DNA of 64,000 nucleotides from Capsulimonas corticalis (GTDB taxonomy: Bacteria; Armatimonadota; Armatimonadia; Armatimonadales; Capsulimonadaceae): NCBI RefSeq assembly GCF_003574315.2, contig NZ_AP025739.1:4526001-4590000 (forward strand), given 5' to 3'. The notes below the pieces were generated by a model. It was not told where the DNA came from. It did no database searches and saw only the letters and a program-made list of their open reading frames with translations. Made by a program: the position numbers and the translations under genes. Shown here one piece after another: positions 41,387 through 50,473 of the stretch (position 1 is its first letter; the number at the start of each line of letters is the position of its first letter).

Positions 41387-42121
41387 ATGGAAATTACCGA
41401 TGTGAACACGCTCTTTGGAGCGTATCCGTCCAAACACCCGGACAGCACCGCCGAGACTCTGGTCTCCACGATGCAGGGGAACCAGGTCAGCTGGTGCCTT
41501 ACGCTGTCGTCCTGGGGATTATTTTATAATGAATCCGAGGGCAACGCGGAGACGCTGCGCGCCTGCCGCACGAACGATCATTTGATCCCGGTGGCGACGA
41601 TGAACCCGCGCGAATATTGGGGGCAGGGCGCGGCGATCGAGCGCCTCCTGCAAGAGCCGTTCGAGATGTTTCGCTTCTTCCCGCACGCGCAGGGCTGGCC
41701 GATCGACTTCGCGCCGTTCGAGGATGTCCTGGCGATTCTGGCGAAGTCGGCGCGCATGTCCATTATGGTCAGCGTTTCCGAGCCGGGCGACGCCACGCAG
41801 CTTCTGCGTGTTTTGATCGACTACCCGCACCCCGTCATTCTAGAAGGCGTCTCCTCCAGCACGCTGTCGGAGGCTGTTTCCGTGATGCGCCGTAACGAGC
41901 ATATCTATTTGGAAACTCATGCGCTGACCGTGCCGGATGCGCTGCCGCTGCTGCGGGACACCGTCGGGATCCGCCGCGTTTTGTTCGGCTCCGATGCGCC
42001 GGGGCTCTCGCTGGGCGCCGCGCTGCGCTACGTGCGCGGATCGGGGCTGTCGGAAGCGGACCAAAACGCCGTGCTGGGCGGCAACGCGCAGGCGATCTGG
42101 CAGAGCGGGGAAGGGGCGTAA
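41387..42121 (+). CDS. Amidohydrolase-2 family protein, degenerate, first of a pair
   Basis: 244 residues with the TIM-barrel outline of amidohydrolase-2 proteins: FRFFPHAQGWPIDFAPFEDVL, HPVILEGV, HIYLETHAL and the terminal VLFGSDAPGLSLGAAL. The metal-binding DxHxH near the N-terminus reads DVNTL, so both His are gone, while the late Asp (GSDAP) is kept. It starts 9 bases after gltX and ends 4 bases before a second, similarly degenerate barrel. The missing ligands argue against a normal metal-dependent hydrolase. The substrate is unknown. Confidence 0.82.
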   Translation: MEITDVNTLFGAYPSKHPDSTAETLVSTMQGNQVSWCLTLSSWGLFYNESEGNAETLRACRTNDHLIPVATMNPREYWGQGAAIERLLQEPFEMFRFFPHAQGWPIDFAPFEDVLAILAKSARMSIMVSVSEPGDATQLLRVLIDYPHPVILEGVSSSTLSEAVSVMRRNEHIYLETHALTVPDALPLLRDTVGIRRVLFGSDAPGLSLGAALRYVRGSGLSEADQNAVLGGNAQAIWQSGEGA

Positions 42122-42124
42122 CCA

Positions 42125-42865
42125 ATGAACTACTTTGACGCACATGCATATCTCGCCGACACCGCTCTGTCGCACGCCATGGCGACGCCCGACGCGATTG
42201 CCGCGACTCTGGGCCGAGGCGGCATTACAGGAGCGGCGCTCATCTCCGGACTGGCCGCGCAATGCGACTTTATCACCGGAAACGCGCGCCTTCGGCAGGT
42301 CCTCAATCCCGCTGCGGGCATTTACGGCTATGTCACGCTGAACTCCGGCTATCCCGAGGAATCCCAGGAAGAGCAGCGCAAGCATCTGGGCCGCCGCGAG
42401 TTCGTCGCCGCCGTCATGTTCGGCCACGACGGGCGTCCCGTCACTCTGAACGATAGCCGCGAGATCCTCAACGCCCAGCGCCGGTACACCAAGCCGATGG
42501 CGATCCATACGCCCAACGCCGCCGCCGTCCACGCGGCGCGCGAGATCGCGGTCGAATTCCCATCCATGAAGTTCATCCTGCTCGGCATGGGCGGCGAATC
42601 CTGGCACGGCGCGGTCGCGGCCGCCAAGCAGCACCTGAACATCTATCTGGAGATTTCGGGAAGCCTGGACTCCGACAAGATCACGCAGGCCGCCGCGGCG
42701 CTGACGCCGCGCAAGCTGCTGTTCGGCAGCGGCCTGCCCTATAGCGATCCACAATTGACCATCGGTCTCGTCGAGGACGCCTCGGCGCTCACCGCCGCCG
42801 ACCGCGCCCGCATCTTCTCACAGAACGCAGTGTTGTTGTTCAATGCCCAAACTGACGATGAGTAA
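42125..42865 (+). CDS. Amidohydrolase-2 family protein, degenerate, second of a pair
   Basis: 246 residues, also a TIM-barrel amidohydrolase: FDAHAYLADTAL keeps the Asp and first His of DxHxH but has Tyr for the second. The middle His is in KPMAIHTPNA. The late catalytic Asp is lost (LFGSGLPYSDP, Gly for Asp). The ligands lost here differ from those lost in the preceding gene, which is what would be expected if the two share a site in a heterodimer or both became non-catalytic. Its end overlaps the next gene. Confidence 0.82.
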   Translation: MNYFDAHAYLADTALSHAMATPDAIAATLGRGGITGAALISGLAAQCDFITGNARLRQVLNPAAGIYGYVTLNSGYPEESQEEQRKHLGRREFVAAVMFGHDGRPVTLNDSREILNAQRRYTKPMAIHTPNAAAVHAAREIAVEFPSMKFILLGMGGESWHGAVAAAKQHLNIYLEISGSLDSDKITQAAAALTPRKLLFGSGLPYSDPQLTIGLVEDASALTAADRARIFSQNAVLLFNAQTDDE

Positions 42866-44615
42866 CTCGGGGGATACCCCGGAAATCACCCCAGACGCCG
42901 CTTCGAACCGAACGGAGCGGCGTCTTGTCGGCGCGATGATCGCCGCCGCTTTGTTTCTTACCAGCTTTTCCGCGCTCCTCGGCTACGCGCTCGTTCCGCC
43001 GGGAATGCAGTTTGTCGGTTCGGCGTATAATATCGACGATTTCAATGTCTACCTCTCGTGGCTCCATCAAACGACCGACGGGCAGTTTTTCCAGCATAAT
43101 CTCTTCACCACCGATCCGCAGCCGAGTTTGCTCTTCAGCTTTCTCTTTTCGCTGATGGGCTTGATCGCGCGCGTGACCCATTTGCCGCTGGCGATCGTTC
43201 TTCACCTCACACGGATTGCGGGCGGATGGGGGCTTCTCTGGCTCGCGTACCGGTTTATCACGCTCTGCTTTCCGAAGGACCGCGTCGCCCGTCTCGCGTC
43301 GCTGGGCTTTCTGTGCTTCAGCAGCGGCCTGGGCTGGATGCACTGGTCGCAGTGGAGCGATAAAAACCCGCCCGGCGCGCCGATCGACGCCTTTCAGCCG
43401 GAGGCGTACACCTTTCTCAGCCTTTACCTCTCGCCGCTCTTCACCGTCAGCACGCTGCTGATCCTGGGGACGCTGTACGGCCTGCTGCTCTCGTTCCGGA
43501 CCGGCCGGATGCGCTACGCCAGCATCGCGGGCCTGTGCGGATTTGTGCTTGGCAATATCCACTCGTACGACGTCTTTCACATCGCCGCCGCCTGGGGATT
43601 GTTTTTGGTCGTCTGGACGATCTGGAAGCGGGGGCGCGCCGTCGCCCGTGTGTGGGCGCACGCCGTTTGGGCGCTCGCGCTGACGATGCCGACGACGCTC
43701 TATATCTACTACATCTACCGCACGAACGCCGTTTTCAACGAGCGCGCGCACTCGCTGACGCTGTCGCCGCCGCTCTGGCAGTATGTCCTTGGCTACGGTC
43801 TGGTCTTCTTCCTCGCTGTGTGCGCTCTTGTCCTGGCGTGGCGCTATTCGAGGGCGAAATCCCGGCTTGCCGATGCGATCGGCATGCCCGCCCCGCGCGG
43901 AGAAGCGGGAACGTTCTGGGGCTGGTCGAACGGTACGACGCTGATGTTTGTCGCGTGCTGGGCGGTCGCGGGGCTATGCGTGATCCATCTGCCGTTTAAC
44001 TTCCAGCGCAAGATGCTGATGGGGGAGCATATCCCGCTGTGCATCCTGGCGGGCTGGGCGGCGTCGACGCTGACTCAGCAATTGGCGCCGCGCGCGCGTT
44101 ACGCCGTGGTCTCGCTGCTGGTTCTGCTGACCTTCCCGTCGAACGCGCTGTTTCTCGTGCGGGACGCCAACCATCTTCAGGTCAATTCCTCGGAGACGTC
44201 CCAGTGGCCGTTTTTGAACGCGAACTATCTTGCCGTCGCCGACTGGCTCACGCGCAACACGCCGCAGGGCGCCGCCATCGCGATGTCGCCGATCGAGGCG
44301 CTTTATCTTCCTGGAATGACCGGCCGGACGGTCTGGGCGGGACACTGGTCCGAGACGCCGCATTATGGCGAGACGATCCAGGCGTTCACCCGGTTTTCAG
44401 GATCCGAGACCGCCGATTCCGACCGGCGTGATTTTCTGAAGAGCACGCGCGCGCAGTATCTGGTCTATCCGAAAGATGTTTCGAAGATGGCCTATACGAC
44501 GCACTCCGGGCAAACGCGGACCTTCACGGATTTCGCCGCCAGCCCGCCTCCTTACCTCATCCCGGTTTATTCGAACGACGGCTACGCCGTCTTCCAGATC
44601 GACCTCGCGAAATAA
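42843..44615 (+). CDS. Polytopic membrane protein, possibly a GT-C-like glycosyltransferase
   Basis: 590 residues, overlapping the previous gene by 23 bases (8 if ATG 42858 is the start). A hydrophobic helix near 29-50 (LVGAMIAAALFLTSFSALLGYAL) is followed by an acidic extracytoplasmic loop (YNIDDFNVYLSWLHQ) and then about ten more membrane helices. The C-terminal 170 residues are soluble (VADWLTRNTPQGAAIAMSPIEALYLPGMTGR). The layout, with acidic residues in the first loop and a C-terminal domain beginning like ADWL-NTP, resembles GT-C membrane glycosyltransferases and related PMT-like proteins. The family is not certain. Confidence 0.75.
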   Translation: MPKLTMSNSGDTPEITPDAASNRTERRLVGAMIAAALFLTSFSALLGYALVPPGMQFVGSAYNIDDFNVYLSWLHQTTDGQFFQHNLFTTDPQPSLLFSFLFSLMGLIARVTHLPLAIVLHLTRIAGGWGLLWLAYRFITLCFPKDRVARLASLGFLCFSSGLGWMHWSQWSDKNPPGAPIDAFQPEAYTFLSLYLSPLFTVSTLLILGTLYGLLLSFRTGRMRYASIAGLCGFVLGNIHSYDVFHIAAAWGLFLVVWTIWKRGRAVARVWAHAVWALALTMPTTLYIYYIYRTNAVFNERAHSLTLSPPLWQYVLGYGLVFFLAVCALVLAWRYSRAKSRLADAIGMPAPRGEAGTFWGWSNGTTLMFVACWAVAGLCVIHLPFNFQRKMLMGEHIPLCILAGWAASTLTQQLAPRARYAVVSLLVLLTFPSNALFLVRDANHLQVNSSETSQWPFLNANYLAVADWLTRNTPQGAAIAMSPIEALYLPGMTGRTVWAGHWSETPHYGETIQAFTRFSGSETADSDRRDFLKSTRAQYLVYPKDVSKMAYTTHSGQTRTFTDFAASPPPYLIPVYSNDGYAVFQIDLAK

Positions 44616-44659
44616 ACTACATATGTCGGCAAGGCTTGCGAACGGAGGTCATTCTGGGC

Positions 44660-44665
44660 TATAAT
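44660..44665 (+). promoter_or_regulatory. -10 element of miaB, leaderless
   Basis: A perfect TATAAT. 8 bases separate it from the ATG at 44674, and no ribosome site is present. Confidence 0.6.
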
Positions 44666-44673
44666 AATCCGTT

Positions 44674-46071
44674 ATGACCGATGAAAAAATCGCTGGCCGG
44701 GGCGGCTACACAGTTCTGACGTGGGGCTGCCAGATGAACGAGGATGACTCGGCTCAAATGGCGCTGATGCTGGAGGGGCAGGGGTATACTCGCGCGGAGC
44801 GCGTCGAGGATTCCGCCGTCATTCTGCTCAACACCTGTTCGGTGCGCGCCAAGCCCGAGCGCAAAGTCTACAGCAAGCTCGGCGAACTGCGCGAGCTGAA
44901 AGTGGCTAACCCGGATCTGGTGATTGGGGTGTGCGGCTGCATGGCGCAGAAAGAAGCGCCGGAGATCCGCCGCCGCGCCCCATATGTGGATCTTGTGGTT
45001 GGGACGGGACAGATCGACCGGATCCCGGCGCTGGTGGACCGCGTGCGCGACGAGCGGATGCCCGTGATCGCCACGGATCTGCCGGACCGCAAGGACCGCC
45101 ACGACAAGCCGACTCCGGTTCGTATGATGGGCGGAACCGAGCCCAAGCTCAAGACCTTCGTCTCGATCTCCTACGGCTGCGATAAGTTCTGCACCTTCTG
45201 CATCGTGCCGCTGACGCGCGGCAAGGAGCGCTCGCGTCCGGCCGACGAGATCGTGATGGAAGTCGAGCGGCTGGCGTCGCTGGGCACGCAGCAGATCACG
45301 CTGCTCGGACAGACGGTGAACTCCTACGGCAAGTTTCTGGACGAGCCCTGCTCCTTCGCGCACCTGCTGGAGCGCCTGAACGCCATTGAGGGCATTCAGA
45401 GAATCCGATATACTTCGCCTTACCCCAAGGACTTCAACGACGACGTCATTGAGGCGATCGCGACGCTGCCCAAAGTCTGCGAGCAGGTCCATATGCCCGT
45501 TCAAGTCGGAGACGACGAGCTGCTGAAGCGGATGCACCGGGGCTACACGCTCGACCAATACCGAACCATCGTGAACAAGCTGCGCGCCGCCGCGCCCGAT
45601 GTGGCGCTGACGACGGACCTCATGCTCGGATTCCCGGGCGAGACGCACGAACAGTTCGAAAACACGATGGATTTCGTACGCGAAACTCGCTTTGATTCGG
45701 CGTTCATGTTCGCCTACTCGCCGCGCGAAGGCACCAAAGCCGCCGTCTACGAGGATCAAATTCCCGAGGCGGTGAAGATGGAGCGCCTGAGCGCGCTGAT
45801 CGCGCTGCAAAACGAAATCACCGAAGAGATCAATCGCAGCCAGGTCGGCAACATCTACGAAGTGCTCGTCGAGCGCCGCAGCCCTAAGGATCCCAACAAG
45901 TGGACGGGACTGAACCGGCAGGGGAAGACGATCAACTTCCCGGCGGGACGCGACCTCGTGGGCCAGCTGGTGCAGGTGCGGGCCGTCAAGGCGCATCTCT
46001 GGGGCTTTACTGGCGAGCTGCTGCCGGCGCGCGAAGAGCGCGGAATTGCGCTGACGATGGCGGCCGCATAA
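44674..46071 (+). CDS. miaB: tRNA-2-methylthio-N6-dimethylallyladenosine synthase
   Basis: Adds the 2-methylthio group to i6A37 of tRNAs. 465 residues. An N-terminal UPF0004 domain with its three cluster cysteines (WGCQMNEDDS, NTCSVRAKPE, CGCMAQKE), the radical-SAM motif in SYGCDKFCTFCIVP with RGKERSRP, and a C-terminal TRAM domain (about 385-455). The N-terminal QMN-DDS form fits MiaB rather than RimO or MtaB. Its promoter sits 8 bases before the start, so the transcript is predicted to be leaderless. The LCP gene follows 29 bp downstream. Confidence 0.95.
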   Translation: MTDEKIAGRGGYTVLTWGCQMNEDDSAQMALMLEGQGYTRAERVEDSAVILLNTCSVRAKPERKVYSKLGELRELKVANPDLVIGVCGCMAQKEAPEIRRRAPYVDLVVGTGQIDRIPALVDRVRDERMPVIATDLPDRKDRHDKPTPVRMMGGTEPKLKTFVSISYGCDKFCTFCIVPLTRGKERSRPADEIVMEVERLASLGTQQITLLGQTVNSYGKFLDEPCSFAHLLERLNAIEGIQRIRYTSPYPKDFNDDVIEAIATLPKVCEQVHMPVQVGDDELLKRMHRGYTLDQYRTIVNKLRAAAPDVALTTDLMLGFPGETHEQFENTMDFVRETRFDSAFMFAYSPREGTKAAVYEDQIPEAVKMERLSALIALQNEITEEINRSQVGNIYEVLVERRSPKDPNKWTGLNRQGKTINFPAGRDLVGQLVQVRAVKAHLWGFTGELLPAREERGIALTMAAA

Positions 46072-46100
46072 TCGAGCGCGGCGGAAGTTAAGGATACACG

Positions 46101-47591
46101 TTGGACCAAGGTAAGAAGAAGTGGCTGCGCGGGCTGCTCATCGGGTTTGCGGTAATCGCTGTGGCGGCGATCGGCGGGGTTGCGGTTATCCACAATATCC
46201 TCTCCAAAAAAGCGGGAGAAAATACCGGCGGCTCCGGCAGTCTGAGCATTGCCGACACGCTCAAGCAGGCCACGGAGACCGCGTTCAATCCGGTCGCCGG
46301 TTTCCCCGGGCAGGATCGAATTACGATCCTCTGCATGGGGATCGACGATAACTGGACGGACAGCGATCAAGTGTACACGAAGGACGCGCGCACGGACACG
46401 CTCTTCCTTTTGACGCTCGATCTGGTCAACCACAAGATCTCCATGCTTTCGATCCCGCGCGACACCTACGCGCATATCGCCGGCACCAGCCACAGCTTCA
46501 AGATTAACTCCGCCTACCAGACCGGCGGCCCCGACCGGGCCATCGATACGGTGAGTGAGTTACTGGGCGTTCACGCCGATCACTACATGGTGCTCAACAT
46601 CGACGCCACGAAGAAAATGGTGGATGCGCTGGGCGGCGTGGATGTGGATGTCGAGCACGAGATGCACTACCACGATAAGTGGGGCCACCTCAATATCGAT
46701 CTTCTCCCAGGCGCGCAGCACTTGGATGGCGAGCAGGCCGTCGGATTCGCCCGCTACCGTCACGCCGACCTCGGTAAGAAGGGCTCTCCGGAAGACGGCG
46801 ATGAGCGCCGGATGTACCGCCAGCATGTGATGCTCCGCTCGATGATCGCCAAGGCCAAGACGCTGGCGAATGTCTCGCAGGCGCCGCACTTGATCGATGT
46901 CGGCATGTCCTCTATTCGCACGGATCTCACGCGCGGCCAGCTTTACGATCTGGCGGCGATCTTCAAGGGCGTTCAGCCCGATGATATCAAGACCGCCTCC
47001 ATCCCCGGCGAGGACTTCCGCGCCGCCGAAGACGGAGCCTGGTTCTTCAAACCGGACATGGCGAAGTCGCTTGCGTATGTTGATTGGCTGGTCAAGGGCG
47101 ATGCGACGGCGATCCGACGCCTGACGCCGATCGTCGTGAAGAACGGAACCACCATTAACGGTCTGGCGCAGCGCGCCGTCTCGCAGCTCCTCGCCTACGG
47201 CTACACCGATGTCCGCAACGGCGGCACGACGCGCAAGCCCGTCGAGCCGGCCCCCGCCTTGGGAACGACGGTCGGAACCGCCGCGCCCGAGCCGGCGAAG
47301 CCGGGAATTTACGAAGTGACGGAGCTGCTCGACACCGGGGTTCCCGATCCGGACGCCACGCGGGATATCGTCACCGGATTGCAGCTGACCGACGCCCACG
47401 TTCTGCGCCGTCCCAACCAGCCGAACAAACTCGGGTGGACGCCGCCCGTCAGCGTCACCATCACGCTTGGCAAAGATTACGCCGCCGCGAACCCGGCGTC
47501 CGCCTCCGACACCGATGCGCCTGCGGATACAAGCGCGCCGGCGACGATCGACCCGAATGCGCCGACGACCGGCGGGGCTTCGTCGGAATAA
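46101..47591 (+). CDS. LCP (LytR-CpsA-Psr) family protein with LytR_C domain
   Basis: 496 residues from TTG 46101, with AAGGA 7 bases upstream. One transmembrane helix (GLLIGFAVIAVAAIGGVAVIH) is followed by the LCP domain (about 70-260): TILCMGIDD, ARTDTLFLLTLDL, SMLSIPRDTYA, KINSAYQTGGP, FARYRH. The LytR_C domain comes next (VVKNGTTINGLAQRAVSQLLAYGY) and a Thr/Ala/Pro-rich tail. LCP enzymes transfer lipid-linked glycopolymers to peptidoglycan or other surface acceptors. The Arg residues of the phosphate site (ARTD, IPRD) are present. In a diderm this suggests a covalently attached envelope polysaccharide. Confidence 0.93.
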   Translation: MDQGKKKWLRGLLIGFAVIAVAAIGGVAVIHNILSKKAGENTGGSGSLSIADTLKQATETAFNPVAGFPGQDRITILCMGIDDNWTDSDQVYTKDARTDTLFLLTLDLVNHKISMLSIPRDTYAHIAGTSHSFKINSAYQTGGPDRAIDTVSELLGVHADHYMVLNIDATKKMVDALGGVDVDVEHEMHYHDKWGHLNIDLLPGAQHLDGEQAVGFARYRHADLGKKGSPEDGDERRMYRQHVMLRSMIAKAKTLANVSQAPHLIDVGMSSIRTDLTRGQLYDLAAIFKGVQPDDIKTASIPGEDFRAAEDGAWFFKPDMAKSLAYVDWLVKGDATAIRRLTPIVVKNGTTINGLAQRAVSQLLAYGYTDVRNGGTTRKPVEPAPALGTTVGTAAPEPAKPGIYEVTELLDTGVPDPDATRDIVTGLQLTDAHVLRRPNQPNKLGWTPPVSVTITLGKDYAAANPASASDTDAPADTSAPATIDPNAPTTGGASSE

Positions 47592-47616
47592 CGTCTTAGC
47601 TTCTGCGGGCATCCTC

Positions 47617-47761
47617 GCTCCCACGGCTGGAAGCCGTGGGCTAATCAGAGGTAAGCCAGCGAAAGCAGGCTGCGGAGGAAGAGAAACGCGTTCGCCACAT
47701 TCCGAGAGTCTGCTTCAGCAGACTTCCCTTTGATTAGCCCACTGCTTCCAGCTGTGGGAGC
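47617..47761. repeat. MITE-like palindromic element, 145 bp
   Basis: 30-bp terminal inverted repeats (47617-47646 and 47732-47761) match at 28 of 30 positions. An internal 8-bp hairpin of the form AGTCTGCT/AGCAGACT lies next to the right end. It has no coding potential. It sits between the LCP gene and mutS and matches the element at 59006-59152 in size, repeat length and internal layout, though not in sequence. Confidence 0.75.
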
Positions 47762-47815
47762 AAAACGCCTGCGAGATACACATCGCGGAACCCGATTTCG
47801 AGCACTTCATTTCCC

Positions 47816-50443
47816 ATGGCTATCGATCACTCCAAACTCAGTCCCATGCTTCGCCAGTACTTCGAATTCAAGGCGGAGCGGCCGGATGTCGTGCTGCTTA
47901 TGCGCGTGGGCGACTTCTTCGAAGCGTACGGCGAGGACGCCGAGACGATGTCGCGGGAGCTGGAAATCACGCTGACCGGGCGGGAGGACAAAAGCTCGAC
48001 GACGCGGATCCCCATGGCGGGCGTTCCGCATCATGCGCTGGAGCGGTATATGGTCCGCCTGATCGGCAAGGGCTTCAAAGTCGCTGTCTGCGATCAGGTG
48101 GAAGATCCCAAACTTGCGAAGGGACTGGTCAAGCGCCGTGTCACGCGCGTCATGACCCCCGGCACCGTGGTCGAAGACTCGATGCTGGACGCCAAGAGCA
48201 ATAACTACCTTGTCGCCGTGGTGATGGGCGAGAAGACTCCCAGCGGCGTCGGCGTCGTCGATGTCTCGACGGGCGAGTTCCTGGTCACCGAAGTTCCCTG
48301 CGACAGCGATGTTCAGAAGGTCGTGGAGGAAGTCATGCGCCTTCGGCCGGCCGAATGCCTGCTCCGGCCCGGCATGGACGATCTGGCCGACGCGATCCGC
48401 GCGGCGTCGCGCGCCCTGGTCACGTTTCAGGAGCCGTCCGATCCGCGCAAGTCCTCGCGTCAAAAGCTGCTCGATCACTTCGGCACGCCCTCCCTGCGCG
48501 GCTATGGCGTGGACGCCATGACGGTGGGCCTTGACGCCGCCGCGCTGCTCCTGGATTATCTCAAGCAGACGCACCAATCGTCCATCAGCCACATCCGCAC
48601 CCTGGCGACCTACAGCACCGACAACTATATGGTGCTCGACGCCGCCGCGCGCCGTAATCTGGAGCTGACCCACTCGCTCGCCGACGGCGTGCGCAGCAAG
48701 AGCCTCGTCTCGATCCTCGACCGCACGGTGACGCCGATGGGCGCGCGCCTTCTGCGCAAGTGGTTCGATCAGCCGCTGCTCGCGCTGGACAAGATCCATA
48801 ACCGCCAGAACGCCGTCGCGGAGATGGCCGCCGACTCGCTGCTGCGCGGCGATTTGCGCGACGCCCTCAAGCGCATCTCCGACCTGGAGCGCCTGATGGC
48901 GCGCATTTGCAGCGGCATGGCGAACGCGCGTGACCTGGTGGCGCTCAAACTCTCCCTGCAAGCCTTTCCCGAGATCGAAGCAGCGCTGGAGCGCGCTCCC
49001 GAAGCCGGCGCGCTCGCGCCGCTGCGCGCGGCCCTCGCGGCGTCGCCGATGGAGCTGCTGGAAATCCTGGAGAGTACCGTCGCGGAGGAGCCGCCGCTGC
49101 TGCTGCGCGAAGGCGGCCTGATCCGAGGCGGCTGCAATGCCGAACTGGACGCCCTGCGCGACCTGCGCTCCGGCGGCAAAGGCTTCATCGCCAAGATCGA
49201 AGAAGAAGAGCGCGAACGCACGGGCATCAAGAACCTGAAGATCGGCTTCAACAACGTCTTCGGCTACTTCATCGAGATCAGCAAGGCGAACGGCCATGTC
49301 GCCGTTCCCTCCGAATACCACCGCAAGCAGACGACGGCGAACGCCGAGCGTTATATCACGCCGACGCTCAAGGAGTACGAAGCGCAGGTGCTGGGCGCGG
49401 AGGAAAAGATCGTCGACCTGGAGTATCGTTTGTTCTGTGAGCTTCGCGATGAAATTGCCGAGCGCTTCTCGGGAACCGTCCTCAAGCTCGCGACAACCAT
49501 CGCCCGCCTTGATGTCTTTGGCGGCCTGGCCGAAGTCGCCCTCCAGCATCGCTTTGTCTGCCCCGATGTCCATGACGGCGACACGTTGGAGATCCACGCG
49601 GGGCGTCACCCGGTTGTCGAGAGCCTGCAAAGCGGCAATTTGTTCGTGCCGAACGACACCTATTTAGACACAGATCAGACGCGGCTGCACATCATCACCG
49701 GCCCGAACTCGGCGGGAAAGAGCACCTATCTGCGCCAGGTCGCGCTGATCGTCCTGCTCGCGCAGATCGGCTCCTTTGTCCCCGCCGAAAGCGCCTCCGT
49801 CGGCCTTGTGGACCGGATCTTCACCCGTGTCGGCGCGCACGACGATCTGGCGAGCGGCCAATCGACCTTCATGGTCGAGATGAATGAAACGGCGAATATC
49901 CTGAACAACGCCACCGCGCGCAGCCTGGTCATTCTCGACGAAGTGGGGCGGGGGACAAGCACCTTCGACGGCATGGCGATCGCCTGGTCCGTCGCCGAAT
50001 ACCTGCACGCCATCGGCGCCAAGACACTGTTTGCGACACATTACCACCATTTGAATGAGCTGGAAAAGCTGCATCCGGGCGTCAAGAACTTCCGGGTGGC
50101 GGTCAAAGAGCAAGGGGATCATATCGTCTGGCTGCGTAAGATCATGCCGGGCGGTACGGACAAGAGCTATGGGATCCAGGTCGCGCGTCTCGCCGGCGTG
50201 CCGGAAACGGTGCTCCAGCGCGCCAGCGATGTCTTAAAGACTCTGGAAGCGACCAATCGGGGCGAAAGCGCCAGGGGCGTCGGCCAGAAGATCGCCGACA
50301 ACACCAAAAAGCTGCAATTGACATTGTTTGAAGCCGAACGGCATCCGGTGATGGACGAACTGGCCGCCATCGACACCTCCACGCTGTCGCCGATCGAGGC
50401 GCTGACCAAGATTTACGAACTGCAGCGCAAGCTGCAATCATAG
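47816..50443 (+). CDS. mutS: DNA mismatch repair protein MutS
   Basis: 875 residues. Domain I has the mismatch-reading Phe-x-Glu in VGDFFEAYGEDA. The connector, core and clamp domains follow (ARRNLELTHSLADG, GTPMGARLLRKWFDQPL). The ATPase has Walker A in GPNSAGKSTYLRQVALIVLLAQIG and Walker B in SLVILDEVGRGTSTFDGMAI, then ATHYHHL. The C-terminal helix-turn-helix/dimerisation part is present. mutL is not in the window. The ManA-like gene follows 30 bp downstream on the same strand. Confidence 0.98.
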   Translation: MAIDHSKLSPMLRQYFEFKAERPDVVLLMRVGDFFEAYGEDAETMSRELEITLTGREDKSSTTRIPMAGVPHHALERYMVRLIGKGFKVAVCDQVEDPKLAKGLVKRRVTRVMTPGTVVEDSMLDAKSNNYLVAVVMGEKTPSGVGVVDVSTGEFLVTEVPCDSDVQKVVEEVMRLRPAECLLRPGMDDLADAIRAASRALVTFQEPSDPRKSSRQKLLDHFGTPSLRGYGVDAMTVGLDAAALLLDYLKQTHQSSISHIRTLATYSTDNYMVLDAAARRNLELTHSLADGVRSKSLVSILDRTVTPMGARLLRKWFDQPLLALDKIHNRQNAVAEMAADSLLRGDLRDALKRISDLERLMARICSGMANARDLVALKLSLQAFPEIEAALERAPEAGALAPLRAALAASPMELLEILESTVAEEPPLLLREGGLIRGGCNAELDALRDLRSGGKGFIAKIEEEERERTGIKNLKIGFNNVFGYFIEISKANGHVAVPSEYHRKQTTANAERYITPTLKEYEAQVLGAEEKIVDLEYRLFCELRDEIAERFSGTVLKLATTIARLDVFGGLAEVALQHRFVCPDVHDGDTLEIHAGRHPVVESLQSGNLFVPNDTYLDTDQTRLHIITGPNSAGKSTYLRQVALIVLLAQIGSFVPAESASVGLVDRIFTRVGAHDDLASGQSTFMVEMNETANILNNATARSLVILDEVGRGTSTFDGMAIAWSVAEYLHAIGAKTLFATHYHHLNELEKLHPGVKNFRVAVKEQGDHIVWLRKIMPGGTDKSYGIQVARLAGVPETVLQRASDVLKTLEATNRGESARGVGQKIADNTKKLQLTLFEAERHPVMDELAAIDTSTLSPIEALTKIYELQRKLQS

Positions 50444-50473
50444 GATTTACTACCGACGGGAGACGCGAACACC

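Noticed and set aside
39806-41437. 543-codon open frame opposite gltX
   Set aside because: Antisense shadow. GltX is unambiguous on the plus strand.
47807-49630. 607-codon open frame opposite mutS
   Set aside because: Antisense shadow. MutS motifs lie on the plus strand.
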